IMG/VR virus record: IMGVR_UViG_3300001798_000006 | Location: 62,001 to 126,000 of that record | DNA length: 64,000 nucleotides | Origin: a virus | Direction: 5' to 3' (one strand) | Shown here: piece after piece, positions 1 through 8,426 of the stretch | Position numbering within the stretch: position 1 is the stretch's first letter | Layout of the letters: the number at the start of each line of letters is the position of its first letter | The notes under the pieces: generated by a model | What the model saw: the letters and a program-made list of their open reading frames with translations, nothing else | The model's database searches: none | What the model was told of the DNA's origin: nothing | Translations under genes and position numbers: made by a program

Positions 1-1
1 A

Positions 2-571
2 CCAGACTATAGTTGTGCAGAACACTACAATAGATTGGGACTTAAGGGGTACTGGTGGACACATCACGCCGACGAGAATATCTTTAAGCCATACCCAGAT
101 ATCAAAGAAGAGTTTGGTCTAATAACTACATGTGGACCAAGAGGGTATGGTCACTTAAAAGGATTGACAGAAAGATTACAAGAGGCGTTAGGCAACCAAT
201 ATAAAAACGAAAGATTTTTTTATGGCGATGACCATCCTAAGTTTTTGTCTAGGGGCAAAATAGTGCTACAATGTTCGCAATTCGGGGAGTTGACCAGACG
301 AATATTTGAAGGCATGGCCTGTGGCAAAATGGTTTTGACAGATAAATTATCTCCAGATACACATATTGAAGATTTATTCGAAGATGGCAAAGATATTATT
401 TACTATTCGTCAATAGACGAGTGTATAGAAAAGGCAAGATATTATATCGAACACGACGATGAGCGTAGGCAAATAGCTTTAAATGGGTACAATAAAGTAA
501 TGGCCAATCATTCAATTAAAGCTAGAGTAGATGAATGGGAAAGGATAATCCAGGCTTATGTGCGAGTTTAG
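2..571 (+). CDS. CgeB-like glycosyltransferase, 5'-truncated
   Basis: The reading frame is open from base 2, so the gene starts left of the window and only its last 189 residues are present. The C-terminal half has the nucleotide-sugar-binding layout of GT-B enzymes of the CgeB/YkvP type: a CSQFGELTRRIFEGMACG stretch, in which the E of FEGMACG is the usual sugar-phosphate contact, then a D-x-F-x-DGKDIIYY segment and a helical tail. These enzymes transfer a sugar from a nucleotide donor. The target could be host surface glycan, phage DNA or virion protein; nothing here decides. It overlaps the next gene by 14 bases and is followed by a second, GT2-type transferase, so the pair probably acts on related substrates. 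The family call is fairly safe and the substrate unknown. Confidence 0.7.
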   Translation, partial: PDYSCAEHYNRLGLKGYWWTHHADENIFKPYPDIKEEFGLITTCGPRGYGHLKGLTERLQEALGNQYKNERFFYGDDHPKFLSRGKIVLQCSQFGELTRRIFEGMACGKMVLTDKLSPDTHIEDLFEDGKDIIYYSSIDECIEKARYYIEHDDERRQIALNGYNKVMANHSIKARVDEWERIIQAYVRV

Positions 572-791
572 AAAAATTCGTAAGATTAAGCTATTATCGA
601 CAGGAGATATTGTTCATGTTAAACATCTTTCTGTATGGCACACTGACAGACATTTAATACAAGAACCGGCAATATATACTATATGTGCCTCTGGATCAAT
701 TTCATTTTATTGGGATGGTCAATCAGGCTTTTATGAACACAAAGATTATGAGGTTATGGAGTATACAAATTTATATGACCACGAGCATTAG
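558..791 (+). CDS. Small hypothetical protein (77 aa)
   Basis: I do not recognise this protein. It is 77 residues, begins with an ATG inside the end of the upstream glycosyltransferase gene and ends inside the start of the next one. The N-terminus is basic (KIRKIKLL) and is followed by GDIVHVKHLSVWHTD, which looks like a small beta-barrel or SH3-like strand pattern, and by the aromatic segment SFYWDGQSGFYEHKDYEVME. It has no signal peptide or membrane segment. The tight overlaps at both ends argue that it is translated as part of the cluster. A role with the flanking glycosyltransferases is only an inference from position. Confidence 0.5.
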   Translation: MCEFRKIRKIKLLSTGDIVHVKHLSVWHTDRHLIQEPAIYTICASGSISFYWDGQSGFYEHKDYEVMEYTNLYDHEH

Positions 792-1566
792 ATCGCCATA
801 TGGTGATAAATGGAATTATGAGCGGCATGAATTTAAGCCATTTGACCCATTCAAAGAGCCCCAATTAATATCTATCATATTCCTAGCCTGCGGTAAGTCC
901 AAAATAACAAAGCTTTGTTTAGAAGCGACCGCTAAGGCTGCCGCTTTATATGGCGGTGAACTAGAGTGGGTATTTATGGAAAATGGAGATTGCCAGGAGA
1001 ATTGGCAATTATTCGATGAGTTTAAGTGCGAGCGTAAGACACTTATTAAAAGTAGAAACTTCGGGATTTGCCATGGATTCAATCAGATGTTAGCTGTGAG
1101 CCGTGGGGAATTCGTGATGTTCCACGAAAACGATTTCAGAAATCAAATACCCGATTTTAATTTCTTGCAACACGCCAAAGATATATTAAATGAGCAACAA
1201 GACATAGGACTTGTCAGACTTAGAGATCCTTATGATCCATATGAGAATTGGGGCAAAAATAAAAAAGAGTATGAGCCTATGTCATGTCCCGACGCCAAAG
1301 TATGGCGAGCAGCTACTCTTGGTGGACACCTTTATTATTTCTATGAGTGTCCAAACGGCTTTAATAACAACCCAAACCTAGTGCGTCGTAGTTTACTTAA
1401 TGAAGTCGGTATGTTTCGCGAGCCAATTTTTGGTAGCGACCCCCGACATGGCGAGCAAGATTTTCAAGAGCGTGTCAGAGCAACAGATGCATTAACAGGT
1501 TATATCGGAGTTCCAGTCTATCATCACATTGGCGGAGGACTCCGCTTATTCTACGAAAGGAATTAA
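775..1566 (+). CDS. GT2-like (GT-A fold) glycosyltransferase
   Basis: The protein has 263 residues from the ATG at 775, which overlaps the preceding stop; a longer in-frame start at 685 would overlap the previous gene by over 100 bases and adds unlike sequence. After about 30 residues comes the first strand of a GT-A fold (LISIIFLACGKSKITKLCLEAT), then LEWVFMENGD, then NFGICHGFNQMLAVSRGEFVMFHEND. The last matches the GT2 pattern in which an N-x-G helix precedes an acidic metal-binding motif, here HEND in place of DxD. The C-terminal half carries an E-QDFQERV segment like the catalytic acid region. It probably uses a nucleotide sugar. Family confidence is moderate, since the DxD is atypical. 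It sits directly after a GT-B enzyme. Confidence 0.65.
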   Translation: MTTSIRSPYGDKWNYERHEFKPFDPFKEPQLISIIFLACGKSKITKLCLEATAKAAALYGGELEWVFMENGDCQENWQLFDEFKCERKTLIKSRNFGICHGFNQMLAVSRGEFVMFHENDFRNQIPDFNFLQHAKDILNEQQDIGLVRLRDPYDPYENWGKNKKEYEPMSCPDAKVWRAATLGGHLYYFYECPNGFNNNPNLVRRSLLNEVGMFREPIFGSDPRHGEQDFQERVRATDALTGYIGVPVYHHIGGGLRLFYERN

Positions 1567-1567
1567 A

Positions 1568-1807
1568 ATGTCTAATTTAAATGTAGGCGACAAAGTACTT
1601 TTTCATGGAAAAGAATTATCGGTTGTTAACAGATGGGGTGCTGGTAAATATCATACTTATGTTTTTAGCGATGGCACTCAAGTTAATTTTGATCCAGTCG
1701 AGGCTGTTAAAGCTGGTACGCTCACCCTTTTAACTAAGGAAGAACCTGAGACGCCAAAAGCTCTCAAGAGCGTTTTTAGGTTTAATAAAAATGAAGAAAA
1801 AGACTAA
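1568..1807 (+). CDS. Small hypothetical protein with SH3-like start (79 aa)
   Basis: The ATG at 1568 is preceded by a GAAAGGAATT ribosome site and is preferred over an upstream in-frame start at 1529 that lies inside the previous gene. The 79-residue protein begins SNLNVGDKVLFHGKELSVVNRWGAGKYHTYVFSDG. This alternating pattern, with a GDKV turn, is typical of small KOW/SH3-like barrels and of hypervariable phage proteins that bind nucleic acid or stabilise complexes. The C-terminus is charged. It overlaps the following nuclease gene by 17 bases, so both are probably translated together. The family is unknown; the fold is an inference from the strand pattern. Confidence 0.5.
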   Translation: MSNLNVGDKVLFHGKELSVVNRWGAGKYHTYVFSDGTQVNFDPVEAVKAGTLTLLTKEEPETPKALKSVFRFNKNEEKD

Positions 1808-2276
1808 AGCTTCTCTCATAACTGATTCCAGAGAAAAACAAGCCTGGGATTTTTATGGCGACGAAGATTTTGATTCAGTAATAACCGAAAAACTTGATGC
1901 TGGTGATTATTCCTTAAAAGATCCTAATAATTTAATTATCATAGAGCGGAAAGCTAGTATCGACGAAATATATAACAATTTCTCCACGACTGATGAAAAA
2001 GAGCGTATGTATCGAGAAGCAGAACGCTTACAGGCATTTAAATATAAGTTCCTAATTATAGAGGATACGCTAGATAACGTGCTCAACCCGGAAATGTATT
2101 ATGTTAATAAGAAAAGGCTTAACAAAGCCTCGCCTTACATGCCTCCGGCAGTTGTAATTAATAACTTTATGCGACTTATGTTCCACTATAATATCCACGT
2201 AATTTTTGCTGGCAAAAAAGGAAAGCAGATTTGTAAGAAGTTATTGCTGCAAGCATATAATGATCGCGATAGCTAA
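1791..2276 (+). CDS. ERCC4/XPF-type nuclease
   Basis: This 161-residue protein is essentially one ERCC4 nuclease domain, as in archaeal/eukaryotic XPF and MUS81. It shows the ordered motifs TDSREK (residues 11-16), LDAGDYSL and IIERKASIDE, which together make the metal-binding GD-x(n)-ERK-x3-D active site. The family cuts branched DNA such as flaps, forks and 3' overhangs. No helix-hairpin-helix pair follows the domain, so it is a minimal version. It overlaps the terminase gene by 17 bases, so the two are translated together. This suggests a role in clearing branches from replicating DNA before packaging, as endonuclease VII does in phage T4. The domain call is strong; the packaging role is inferred. 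Confidence 0.85.
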   Translation: MKKKTKASLITDSREKQAWDFYGDEDFDSVITEKLDAGDYSLKDPNNLIIIERKASIDEIYNNFSTTDEKERMYREAERLQAFKYKFLIIEDTLDNVLNPEMYYVNKKRLNKASPYMPPAVVINNFMRLMFHYNIHVIFAGKKGKQICKKLLLQAYNDRDS

Positions 2277-4227
2277 AGATATTCAAGACACTTTTGATAA
2301 ACATGGTCCATTAGGAGCAATACCGGCCTTATCTAAATTTTCGCTAGCCTGGTTCGTTGAAAAGACATTTTGTAATGCGGCCGGTAGACCTATGATTTTG
2401 GAGCCTTTTCAGGCGGCTTGTTTACAGATTCTCTGGACTAAAAAATTCCCCATGATGATTATGACTAGAGGTGGCGGTAAGACGTTCCTACTGGCGTTAT
2501 ATGCTTTAATAAGATGTATTTTGGTTCCTGGCAGCAAAATAGTTATTGTCGGTGCTGGTTATAGGCAGGCTAAACTTGTATTCCGAGAAATCCATAAATT
2601 ATATGAGTGTAGTCCGATTATACAAGAAGCGTTAAGTCAGTGGGGTGGACCTAAATATGGGTCTGACATGGCTTCGTTCCGCATCGGCAATTCAAGTATA
2701 GTTGCGACACCTATTGGCGACGGAGAAAAAGTCAGAGGTCAGAGAGCGACTGTACTTTTATGTGACGAATTTGGATCTATCCCAGAAGAAATTTTCGAAG
2801 TTGTTATTTTGCCGTTTGCTGCTGTCCATGCCGACCCGGCAGCTAAAGCGGCTACTAATAGATTTATTAAGACTTTAAAAAGACTTGGTGCAGACCAAAG
2901 AATCATAGATGTTATAGAGTCATCTCAAGATTTCGGCAATCAAGTAGTAATTTCCGGCACTGGTACTTATAGACAGAATCATTTCTTTAAAAGGTTTCAA
3001 ACCTATAGAGCATTCTTAGATTCGCGTGGTGATAAAGAGGCACTTAAAAAAGCATTAGAATCAAGAGCCGTAGCAATGACCGGCAAATCTACTATGATTA
3101 GTAATTCCGATATTGAACGTATGGCTAAAACTTGGACCAATTACGCAATTATTAAGATTCCATACCATGCTCTCCCAGAAGGGTTTATGGATGAAGACTT
3201 AATTAGGTCAGCTAAGGCTGCTAATGCACCACATATCTTCAGTATGGAATTTGAAGCGACGTTTCCCGAGGATACTGATGGTTTTATTAAGCGGTCATGG
3301 ATCGAACGAGCTACGCCGCGAGCACCAGAAGCTATTCCTGTAAATATCGAATTATATGGCGACCCACGAGCGATTTATGTTCTTGGTCTTGACCCTGCAC
3401 GCTGGAACGACAACTTCGGCTGCGTTGTTTTAAAACTTACTAGTCGCGGCAAAGAACTTGTGTATTGTGCTTCATGGGATCGTAAAGAGTTTAATAAGTC
3501 GGCCAATATGATCCGTGAAATATGTCGTAGATTCCCGATTAAATATATTGCAATGGATAAAGGCGGTGGTGGTGACGCTGTACTTGAATGGCTTTGTAAA
3601 AAAGGGCAGGACGGCGTTGGCGATCATGAATTAATTTGGCCTATCCCAGATCAGCTTGAAAATAAAGCGGATATGTCGGCACCTGGACGCAAAATCCTTG
3701 AAATGATTAATTTTAATGGCTGGTCTGTAGAAGCTGCTCATAGTCTAGAAGCTGCTATACAACAGTGTAACATATTATTCCCATATAAAGGCGATGACTT
3801 AGAAATTGTTAAGCAATATAAGAGGTATACCGGCGTAGACAATATAACAGAAAGCGTTGCAGAGGAACTTAGTATGGAATTATGGGGTATAGATGACTGG
3901 GAAGCTAAGCAGGCTAATAAGACCCCTAAGACCGGCACTTTTAATGACATTAATGAGTGTATCAACGAAACCTGTTCTATTATTAGAGATACTACCGAGA
4001 CCGGCGTTGAAAGATTCGTATTGCCTAAAGTCAACAATTCAAGCGATGGCGTTGACGCAAGACGCCGCGATAGATTTACTGCATTATTACTTGCCAATTA
4101 TGCAGCTAATGTATATTTGAGCCATGGACATAAACCAACTAATCTCCCTGGTATGGAGCCTACTACACGCAGGATCAGAAGACTAAGAATGCGTGGTGTT
4201 CGTAGAAAAGGCAAGGCAGCATACTAA
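2260..4227 (+). CDS. terL: Terminase large subunit
   Basis: This is the DNA-packaging motor ATPase and headful or site nuclease. It has 655 residues from the ATG at 2260, which sits inside the end of the nuclease gene; an in-frame start at 2206 only adds a poor N-terminus. The Walker A variant TRGGGKTF is at about residues 69-76 and Walker B LLCDEF at about 166-171. The RNase H-like nuclease domain follows, with VLGLDPA (about 374-380), the central IKYIAMDKGGGGD strand and a C-terminal DARRRDRFTALLLANY helix. Length is normal for a TerL. No small terminase was recognised nearby. The arginine- and glycine-rich tail (RRIRRLRMRGVRRKGK) could contact DNA or the portal. Confidence 0.93.
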   Translation: MIAIAKDIQDTFDKHGPLGAIPALSKFSLAWFVEKTFCNAAGRPMILEPFQAACLQILWTKKFPMMIMTRGGGKTFLLALYALIRCILVPGSKIVIVGAGYRQAKLVFREIHKLYECSPIIQEALSQWGGPKYGSDMASFRIGNSSIVATPIGDGEKVRGQRATVLLCDEFGSIPEEIFEVVILPFAAVHADPAAKAATNRFIKTLKRLGADQRIIDVIESSQDFGNQVVISGTGTYRQNHFFKRFQTYRAFLDSRGDKEALKKALESRAVAMTGKSTMISNSDIERMAKTWTNYAIIKIPYHALPEGFMDEDLIRSAKAANAPHIFSMEFEATFPEDTDGFIKRSWIERATPRAPEAIPVNIELYGDPRAIYVLGLDPARWNDNFGCVVLKLTSRGKELVYCASWDRKEFNKSANMIREICRRFPIKYIAMDKGGGGDAVLEWLCKKGQDGVGDHELIWPIPDQLENKADMSAPGRKILEMINFNGWSVEAAHSLEAAIQQCNILFPYKGDDLEIVKQYKRYTGVDNITESVAEELSMELWGIDDWEAKQANKTPKTGTFNDINECINETCSIIRDTTETGVERFVLPKVNNSSDGVDARRRDRFTALLLANYAANVYLSHGHKPTNLPGMEPTTRRIRRLRMRGVRRKGKAAY

Positions 4228-4229
4228 TA

Positions 4230-4240
4230 CTAGTGTAATA
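4230..4240 (+). promoter_or_regulatory. Candidate late promoter, site 1
   Basis: ACTAGTGTAAT lies between the terminase and portal genes, 25 bases before the portal start. It matches the A(T/C)TAGTGTA(T/A)T element shared by five other intergenic sites at 6686, 8409, 12139, 16789 and 30314. The portal gene downstream has its own TTGGAGG ribosome site, so a transcript starting about 7 bases after the motif would carry a normal short leader. The role is inferred. Confidence 0.5.
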
Positions 4241-4265
4241 TTATTACAATATAATTGGAGGTTTT

Positions 4266-6683
4266 ATGGTTAAAAAGTCATCAAAGGCGATTGCAGTTAA
4301 AACTGTAAGAGTAGATCCGCAGGCAATGCTTAACGCAACTCGCCGCATTAATTCAAATAATAAGTCTATAGCTTCTTATGCTGTTCCGTTTGGAAATCTA
4401 GGGGATAGCATCGAACGTCGTTTTACTGGTACTGATGTTCTCGGTGGCGGTAGCGACTATTATCAAGGCGGTATGGGTACCGGCTCTACATACTCCGCAG
4501 TCAGCTATGGTAATTATTATGGAGCGGGGCAAGGCTATGGACCATTTAGTAGATTTGGACCATGGGTTCCTGGTAGCAGTAATGGCGGCTTCCAATATCT
4601 TAAAAGGTTTGCCGGTAATGCTGCCTTTAGTCATGCTATTATTGCGTCGTGCGTGATGGCTTATCTAGGATACGGTGTAGTCCGTAACATTATTGATTTA
4701 TATGCAGATTTCGCCACTGAAGGCGTTGAGATTCAGGACGAAGATAAATATGCTAGAGAATTCTATACGGCATGGGCACGTAAAGTAAAGCTTAAGGAAC
4801 GTCTTAATAGAATTTTTGCTGATATTTTTACCACTGGAAATGTTTTCGTCCTTAGAAAATGGGCCAAACTCTCAGACGATGATCAGAAACGACTTAGACG
4901 CATCAAGGGAAGTGTGCATATTATTAATGGGAAAATTATTATACAGGACAAAAAACAATATTACGAAATTAATCCAAAAACTAATGCCTTGTCTGAATTG
5001 CTTAGTAGCAAGGAAATTACGAGTGCTACGGCAGCAATAAAGGTTGAAAAGGCATATGAAGATGATCTCAAGATTGCTAAAGACACTATACCTTGGGGTT
5101 ATGTATCTCTCAACCCACTACAGATGGAACTTCGCGGTAAAAGATTTACTGATAGCCAATATTGGGTTATGGCTCTTGATCGTAATGATACGAAAGATCT
5201 ATTTGATATACATAATTATACATCCTACAAGGAACTTGGAAGATCAGATAGTCTGCCAGAGCAATTAAAAGGCAGGCTAAGTAAATATCAAGGCATCGGA
5301 GCGACTTACTATGCAGAGATTAAGTTTGATACCGATGAATTATTTATTCTACAAGATCGCAAGCCAGATTATTGGGATTGGGCAGTTCCATTTGTCTTCC
5401 CTGCACTTAGAGCCCTTACGTTTAAAGACTGCTTACGTAATATGGAACTTCGTGCATGTGAGTCAGTTATTAACACTATATTCCTTTTCAAATTAGGTAA
5501 TATAGAAAAGGGTATGCCTGCTGAAGAAGAACATTTTGAACGACTGGCCGATATGTTACAAACCCCTGGGAATGTTATGAACATTCTATGGAACGAGGCT
5601 ATTGAGGCCGAGGTTGTACAGGCCGATGTTTCTAAATTGTTTGATCCCAAGAAGCATGAGTCCGCAGATAAAGATATTTTAACAGCTCTTGGAGTACCAG
5701 AAGTCCTACTTGGTGGAAAAGGTGGCAATTTCTCTAATTCTAATATATCAGTAGCTACCGTCCTTGAAAAGATCAATACAGTAAGAGATAAAGTAGAAAC
5801 ATGGTTACTTGGCGAACTGAAAATTATCGCTGATGCGATGGGCTTTAAGAGATTACCGACTATTAAATGGGGTAAAACAAATCTTACTGATAAAAATGCC
5901 GAGAAAACCCTTATGACTAATCTGTTTGACCGGGGCATTCTTTCTGCCGATACTCTTCTGCGTGAATTTGATACAAACTTTAATATGGAAATGTCAAAAC
6001 AGCTAGAAGAAAAGAATGAAAGTGACAATACTGGCGTTGGGGTTATGGACGCTCGTGGTCCATATCTTAAACCAGAGGCTATGATTGAACAAGGTATTGT
6101 AAAACCTGGATGGGATGAAGAACACGATATTAATAAAAAGATGGAAAATAAACAAGAAAACGAATTTCAACATCAATTAAAATTAAAAAAAGCAGGCTCA
6201 CCAAAAACGGCCAATGGACGACCAGGAGCAACAAAAGAACCAATTAAAAGAGGTAAACAGACTAACCCTCGTGGACCAAAAGGTTTTGCATCAGCAGATC
6301 TTAATGATTATGACGAGATGCTTGAAGTCGGTAAATCTATGTTATCGGCACTTGAAGACAGTATTGGCAGTAAATTCTTACAGGCTAAAGGACTAAAATA
6401 TATCAAGCAGGCTCCACAAGAAGAGAGGGATCGGCTTGAAAAAATGATTTATAATGTTTTTAGCCATATGCCAGCCGCTCCGCAGGGTTTTAATACTGAT
6501 GACTTTCTATTAAACGTCCTACAAAATAATAATATTACGTCACGGATGAAAGCAGAAGTCCTGGCGACTTACCATGATAAAATTGCCAAATATGAGGATA
6601 AATTTGGTAAAGAGCCGGATAGAGAGCATCGTAGACAATTTATGGTGTCTGCCTGGACTCAAGCGGCTATGACATGTAATTAA
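4266..6683 (+). CDS. Portal protein
   Basis: The 805-residue protein starts at an ATG with a TTGGAGG ribosome site and lies directly after the large terminase, the usual portal position. After a glycine-rich, low-complexity N-terminus (about 1-110, many GYG and GGS) comes a typical portal core: ASCVMAYLGYGVVRNIIDLYADFATEG, then a helix-rich ARKVKLKERLNRIFADIFTTGNVFVLRKW segment. An N-terminal wing, a clip-like beta region, and a stem region (ALGVPEVLLGGKGGNFSNSNISVATVLEKI, about 475-510) follow. The dodecameric portal forms the DNA channel at one capsid vertex. The last 180 residues are charged, with a lysine-, proline- and glycine-rich linker, and are longer than in most portals. Confidence 0.88.
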   Translation: MVKKSSKAIAVKTVRVDPQAMLNATRRINSNNKSIASYAVPFGNLGDSIERRFTGTDVLGGGSDYYQGGMGTGSTYSAVSYGNYYGAGQGYGPFSRFGPWVPGSSNGGFQYLKRFAGNAAFSHAIIASCVMAYLGYGVVRNIIDLYADFATEGVEIQDEDKYAREFYTAWARKVKLKERLNRIFADIFTTGNVFVLRKWAKLSDDDQKRLRRIKGSVHIINGKIIIQDKKQYYEINPKTNALSELLSSKEITSATAAIKVEKAYEDDLKIAKDTIPWGYVSLNPLQMELRGKRFTDSQYWVMALDRNDTKDLFDIHNYTSYKELGRSDSLPEQLKGRLSKYQGIGATYYAEIKFDTDELFILQDRKPDYWDWAVPFVFPALRALTFKDCLRNMELRACESVINTIFLFKLGNIEKGMPAEEEHFERLADMLQTPGNVMNILWNEAIEAEVVQADVSKLFDPKKHESADKDILTALGVPEVLLGGKGGNFSNSNISVATVLEKINTVRDKVETWLLGELKIIADAMGFKRLPTIKWGKTNLTDKNAEKTLMTNLFDRGILSADTLLREFDTNFNMEMSKQLEEKNESDNTGVGVMDARGPYLKPEAMIEQGIVKPGWDEEHDINKKMENKQENEFQHQLKLKKAGSPKTANGRPGATKEPIKRGKQTNPRGPKGFASADLNDYDEMLEVGKSMLSALEDSIGSKFLQAKGLKYIKQAPQEERDRLEKMIYNVFSHMPAAPQGFNTDDFLLNVLQNNNITSRMKAEVLATYHDKIAKYEDKFGKEPDREHRRQFMVSAWTQAAMTCN

Positions 6684-6685
6684 TA

Positions 6686-6696
6686 TTAGTGTATTA
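6686..6696 (+). promoter_or_regulatory. Candidate late promoter, site 2 (leaderless type)
   Basis: ATTAGTGTATT begins just after the portal stop codon. The conserved part ends 7 bases before the ATG at 6703, and that gene has no Shine-Dalgarno sequence. If the motif acts as a -10 element, transcription would begin at or next to the start codon and give a leaderless message. It matches the other five sites. The role is inferred. Confidence 0.5.
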
Positions 6697-6702
6697 CTCG
6701 GT

Positions 6703-7617
6703 ATGCATCAAGCACAAGCTGTTATTAAGGAACAAAATGGCCAATATTATATTTATTCCCACAAAGGTAAGAAAATAGGCGGTCCATATGATTCTAAAGA
6801 TGCTGCCGAGAAAAGATTACGTGAAATAGAACATTTTAAGAATAAAGGAAATATTATGTTTGATGACTTTATTGAGGATTTTACAAAAGCCGCTAAATTG
6901 TCTAAAGATCCGGCTCCGGGCGATGAAGATTTCTCTCTTCAGCAAAATAAAAAGAAAGCAAAAAAATTACCTTCCGATCCGGCTGGTGGCCGTACTAAAA
7001 CCGACTTAGTAGGAGTTGTTGCTGGCGTAAAGTCTTCTCTTGTTATCGACAAAAAAGAACATTTGCCAATTAATACTGAAGACCAGGCTACCTCTGCTGC
7101 TTTAAGGGTTACTTGGATGAATGATCCACCTGCGTGGTTTTCTGGCACAGCAAAGGAATTAAAGAGTATGGTGCTTAATGCGATAGCTTTTAAATATCCA
7201 GATCTGCGAGTGACTATGAAGCTTCCTGTACGGAAGGCATTCACTATCGGGACAACTATCGAAGATCCCGCAAAAGATCTACAAACAAAAGTACCAGAAT
7301 TTGAAAGACCTAATATTAAAAATACTGGGCCAGAATTACTGGATAAAGTATATGCCATGTACCCAGACCAGAAGGTTTTAGGAGCTACTCTTTTAGAAGC
7401 TCTAAAGTGCAAGCAAACAGAGTTGAAAACTGCCGTTAAAGTAGCAGAACGACTCATGGAGTCTGGCATGACTGGCGACGAATTTAAAGAATTATACTTA
7501 TATTTACAGGAAGACGTACTACGGGAACTTTTATATAAGGGAACTCAGGCTAATAAAAAACAAGAAATCTTTAAGAAAGTAATTGAGAATAGAAAAAATG
7601 CAAGCTCAGGAAACTAA
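6703..7617 (+). CDS. Head-region hypothetical protein (304 aa)
   Basis: The function is unknown. The first 50 residues (YYIYSHKGKKIGGPY, then KDAAEKRLREIEHFK) form a compact unit of a kind I associate with phage head-region proteins. It is followed by an acidic linker and a longer C-terminal region of mixed strands and helices (about 85-300), without a catalytic motif that I recognise. The ATG at 6703 lacks a ribosome site. An in-frame ATG at 6856 has AAAGGAA five bases upstream and would give a 253-residue shorter form starting MFDDFIEDF. The gene lies between portal and protease, where minor capsid or internal proteins are common. It overlaps the next small gene by 20 bases. Confidence 0.6.
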   Translation: MHQAQAVIKEQNGQYYIYSHKGKKIGGPYDSKDAAEKRLREIEHFKNKGNIMFDDFIEDFTKAAKLSKDPAPGDEDFSLQQNKKKAKKLPSDPAGGRTKTDLVGVVAGVKSSLVIDKKEHLPINTEDQATSAALRVTWMNDPPAWFSGTAKELKSMVLNAIAFKYPDLRVTMKLPVRKAFTIGTTIEDPAKDLQTKVPEFERPNIKNTGPELLDKVYAMYPDQKVLGATLLEALKCKQTELKTAVKVAERLMESGMTGDEFKELYLYLQEDVLRELLYKGTQANKKQEIFKKVIENRKNASSGN

Positions 7618-7780
7618 AACATATACGCTAACTTTTGATGAGCGTAAACTCAGAGAGTTGCTCATTAAGTCTGGGCTCGACCTTCCTAAAGATGGCCCAT
7701 TTAGTTTTAGCGTCCAGAATGGACATTTAAATATTACGTGGTCTACTACTAATGTAGTGAGTATTAAGGAAAATATATAA
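7598..7780 (+). CDS. Small hypothetical protein (60 aa)
   Basis: The gene starts at the ATG at 7598 inside the end of the preceding gene; a TTG at 7583 in frame is less likely. The 60-residue product (TYTLTFDERKLRELLIKSGLDLP at the start, then NGHLNITWST) has a strand-helix-strand pattern and no motif that I know. The stop overlaps the next start as TAATG, so it is translated in a chain with its neighbours. The coordinated overlaps support a real gene; the function is unknown. Confidence 0.55.
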   Translation: MQAQETKTYTLTFDERKLRELLIKSGLDLPKDGPFSFSVQNGHLNITWSTTNVVSIKENI

Positions 7781-7971
7781 TGGCAGATCTTAATTCTGGC
7801 TTTCAAAACAATATAAATATTTTAAGTATTCGCTCTAATGGATCAGCATTACAAATTGTAACAGACAGAACTATTGCTGACGGTGATGCCCGCACTATAG
7901 TAAAGGCTCCTACAGAGACAGATGCAGGCGTAACTCCCCAGGGGGATATATTTACAGAAGGTGTTGAGTAA
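7780..7971 (+). CDS. Small hypothetical protein (63 aa)
   Basis: This 63-residue protein is coupled by TAATG overlaps at both ends. It starts ADLNSGFQNNINILSIRSNGSALQIV and then turns acidic (TEGVE end). It has no cysteine, no membrane segment and no recognisable motif. The position among head genes suggests a minor virion or assembly protein. Nothing in the sequence identifies it further. Confidence 0.5.
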   Translation: MADLNSGFQNNINILSIRSNGSALQIVTDRTIADGDARTIVKAPTETDAGVTPQGDIFTEGVE

Positions 7972-8408
7972 TGAAAGACGATAGAAAACATGGATTTAAT
8001 GAGGAGGCTTTAGATGCTTCATTAAAACAGGCTCATGGCTCACATGACGAAGGCCATTGGTCACGAACGTTAGATAGCTCAGATCCGGGCGATCCATTCG
8101 GATATAGTCTTAAGCCACAAGATGTTAAAGTATGGGAGAAGACCCCGATTACCGAAGAGGAAAAAGCGATATACGCTGGATTACATATTCATACCGAGAG
8201 CAATCCCCTTGGATTACATAGTCATCTTCCTGGTGGAAAACTAGGCGGAGCACATACGCACGGACCATCAAACCGATTTGGTAGTCATACTCATGCAGAT
8301 ATAACTGATGATTATGAGATTTATTCCGTAGATGGTAAACATACACATGAATATGGTGTTAATAAACCCTGTGGTGAACACCAACATCATCCCAACTCAT
8401 TCGGATAA
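7971..8408 (+). CDS. Histidine-rich repeat protein (145 aa)
   Basis: About 17 of 145 residues are histidine, mostly as H-x-H pairs spaced through the C-terminal half: LHIHTES, GLHSHLPGG, GAHTHGPS, GSHTHAD, GKHTHEYG and EHQHH. The pairs alternate with glycine turns, so the region looks like a short repeat that could hold metal ions, as in beta-helical tips of phage spikes and long tail fibres that coordinate iron through HxH motifs. The N-terminal half (about 1-60) is charged and lacks the repeat. It is too small to be a fibre on its own. It lies between small head genes and the protease, coupled to the upstream gene by ATGA. Metal binding is a reasonable inference; the virion role is not known. 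Confidence 0.6.
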   Translation: MKDDRKHGFNEEALDASLKQAHGSHDEGHWSRTLDSSDPGDPFGYSLKPQDVKVWEKTPITEEEKAIYAGLHIHTESNPLGLHSHLPGGKLGGAHTHGPSNRFGSHTHADITDDYEIYSVDGKHTHEYGVNKPCGEHQHHPNSFG

Positions 8409-8419
8409 TTAGTGTAATC
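8409..8419 (+). promoter_or_regulatory. Candidate late promoter, site 3 (leaderless type)
   Basis: ATTAGTGTAAT directly follows the stop codon of the histidine-rich gene and ends eight bases before the ATG at 8427. As at site 2, no ribosome site lies between motif and start codon, which fits a leaderless message. It is one of six matching intergenic sites. The role is inferred. Confidence 0.5.
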
Positions 8420-8426
8420 TCTTAAT

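Noticed and set aside
5369-6028. Minus-strand open frame opposite the portal gene
   Set aside because: It is fully inside a well-supported gene, has no ribosome site and reads as the complement of portal codons.
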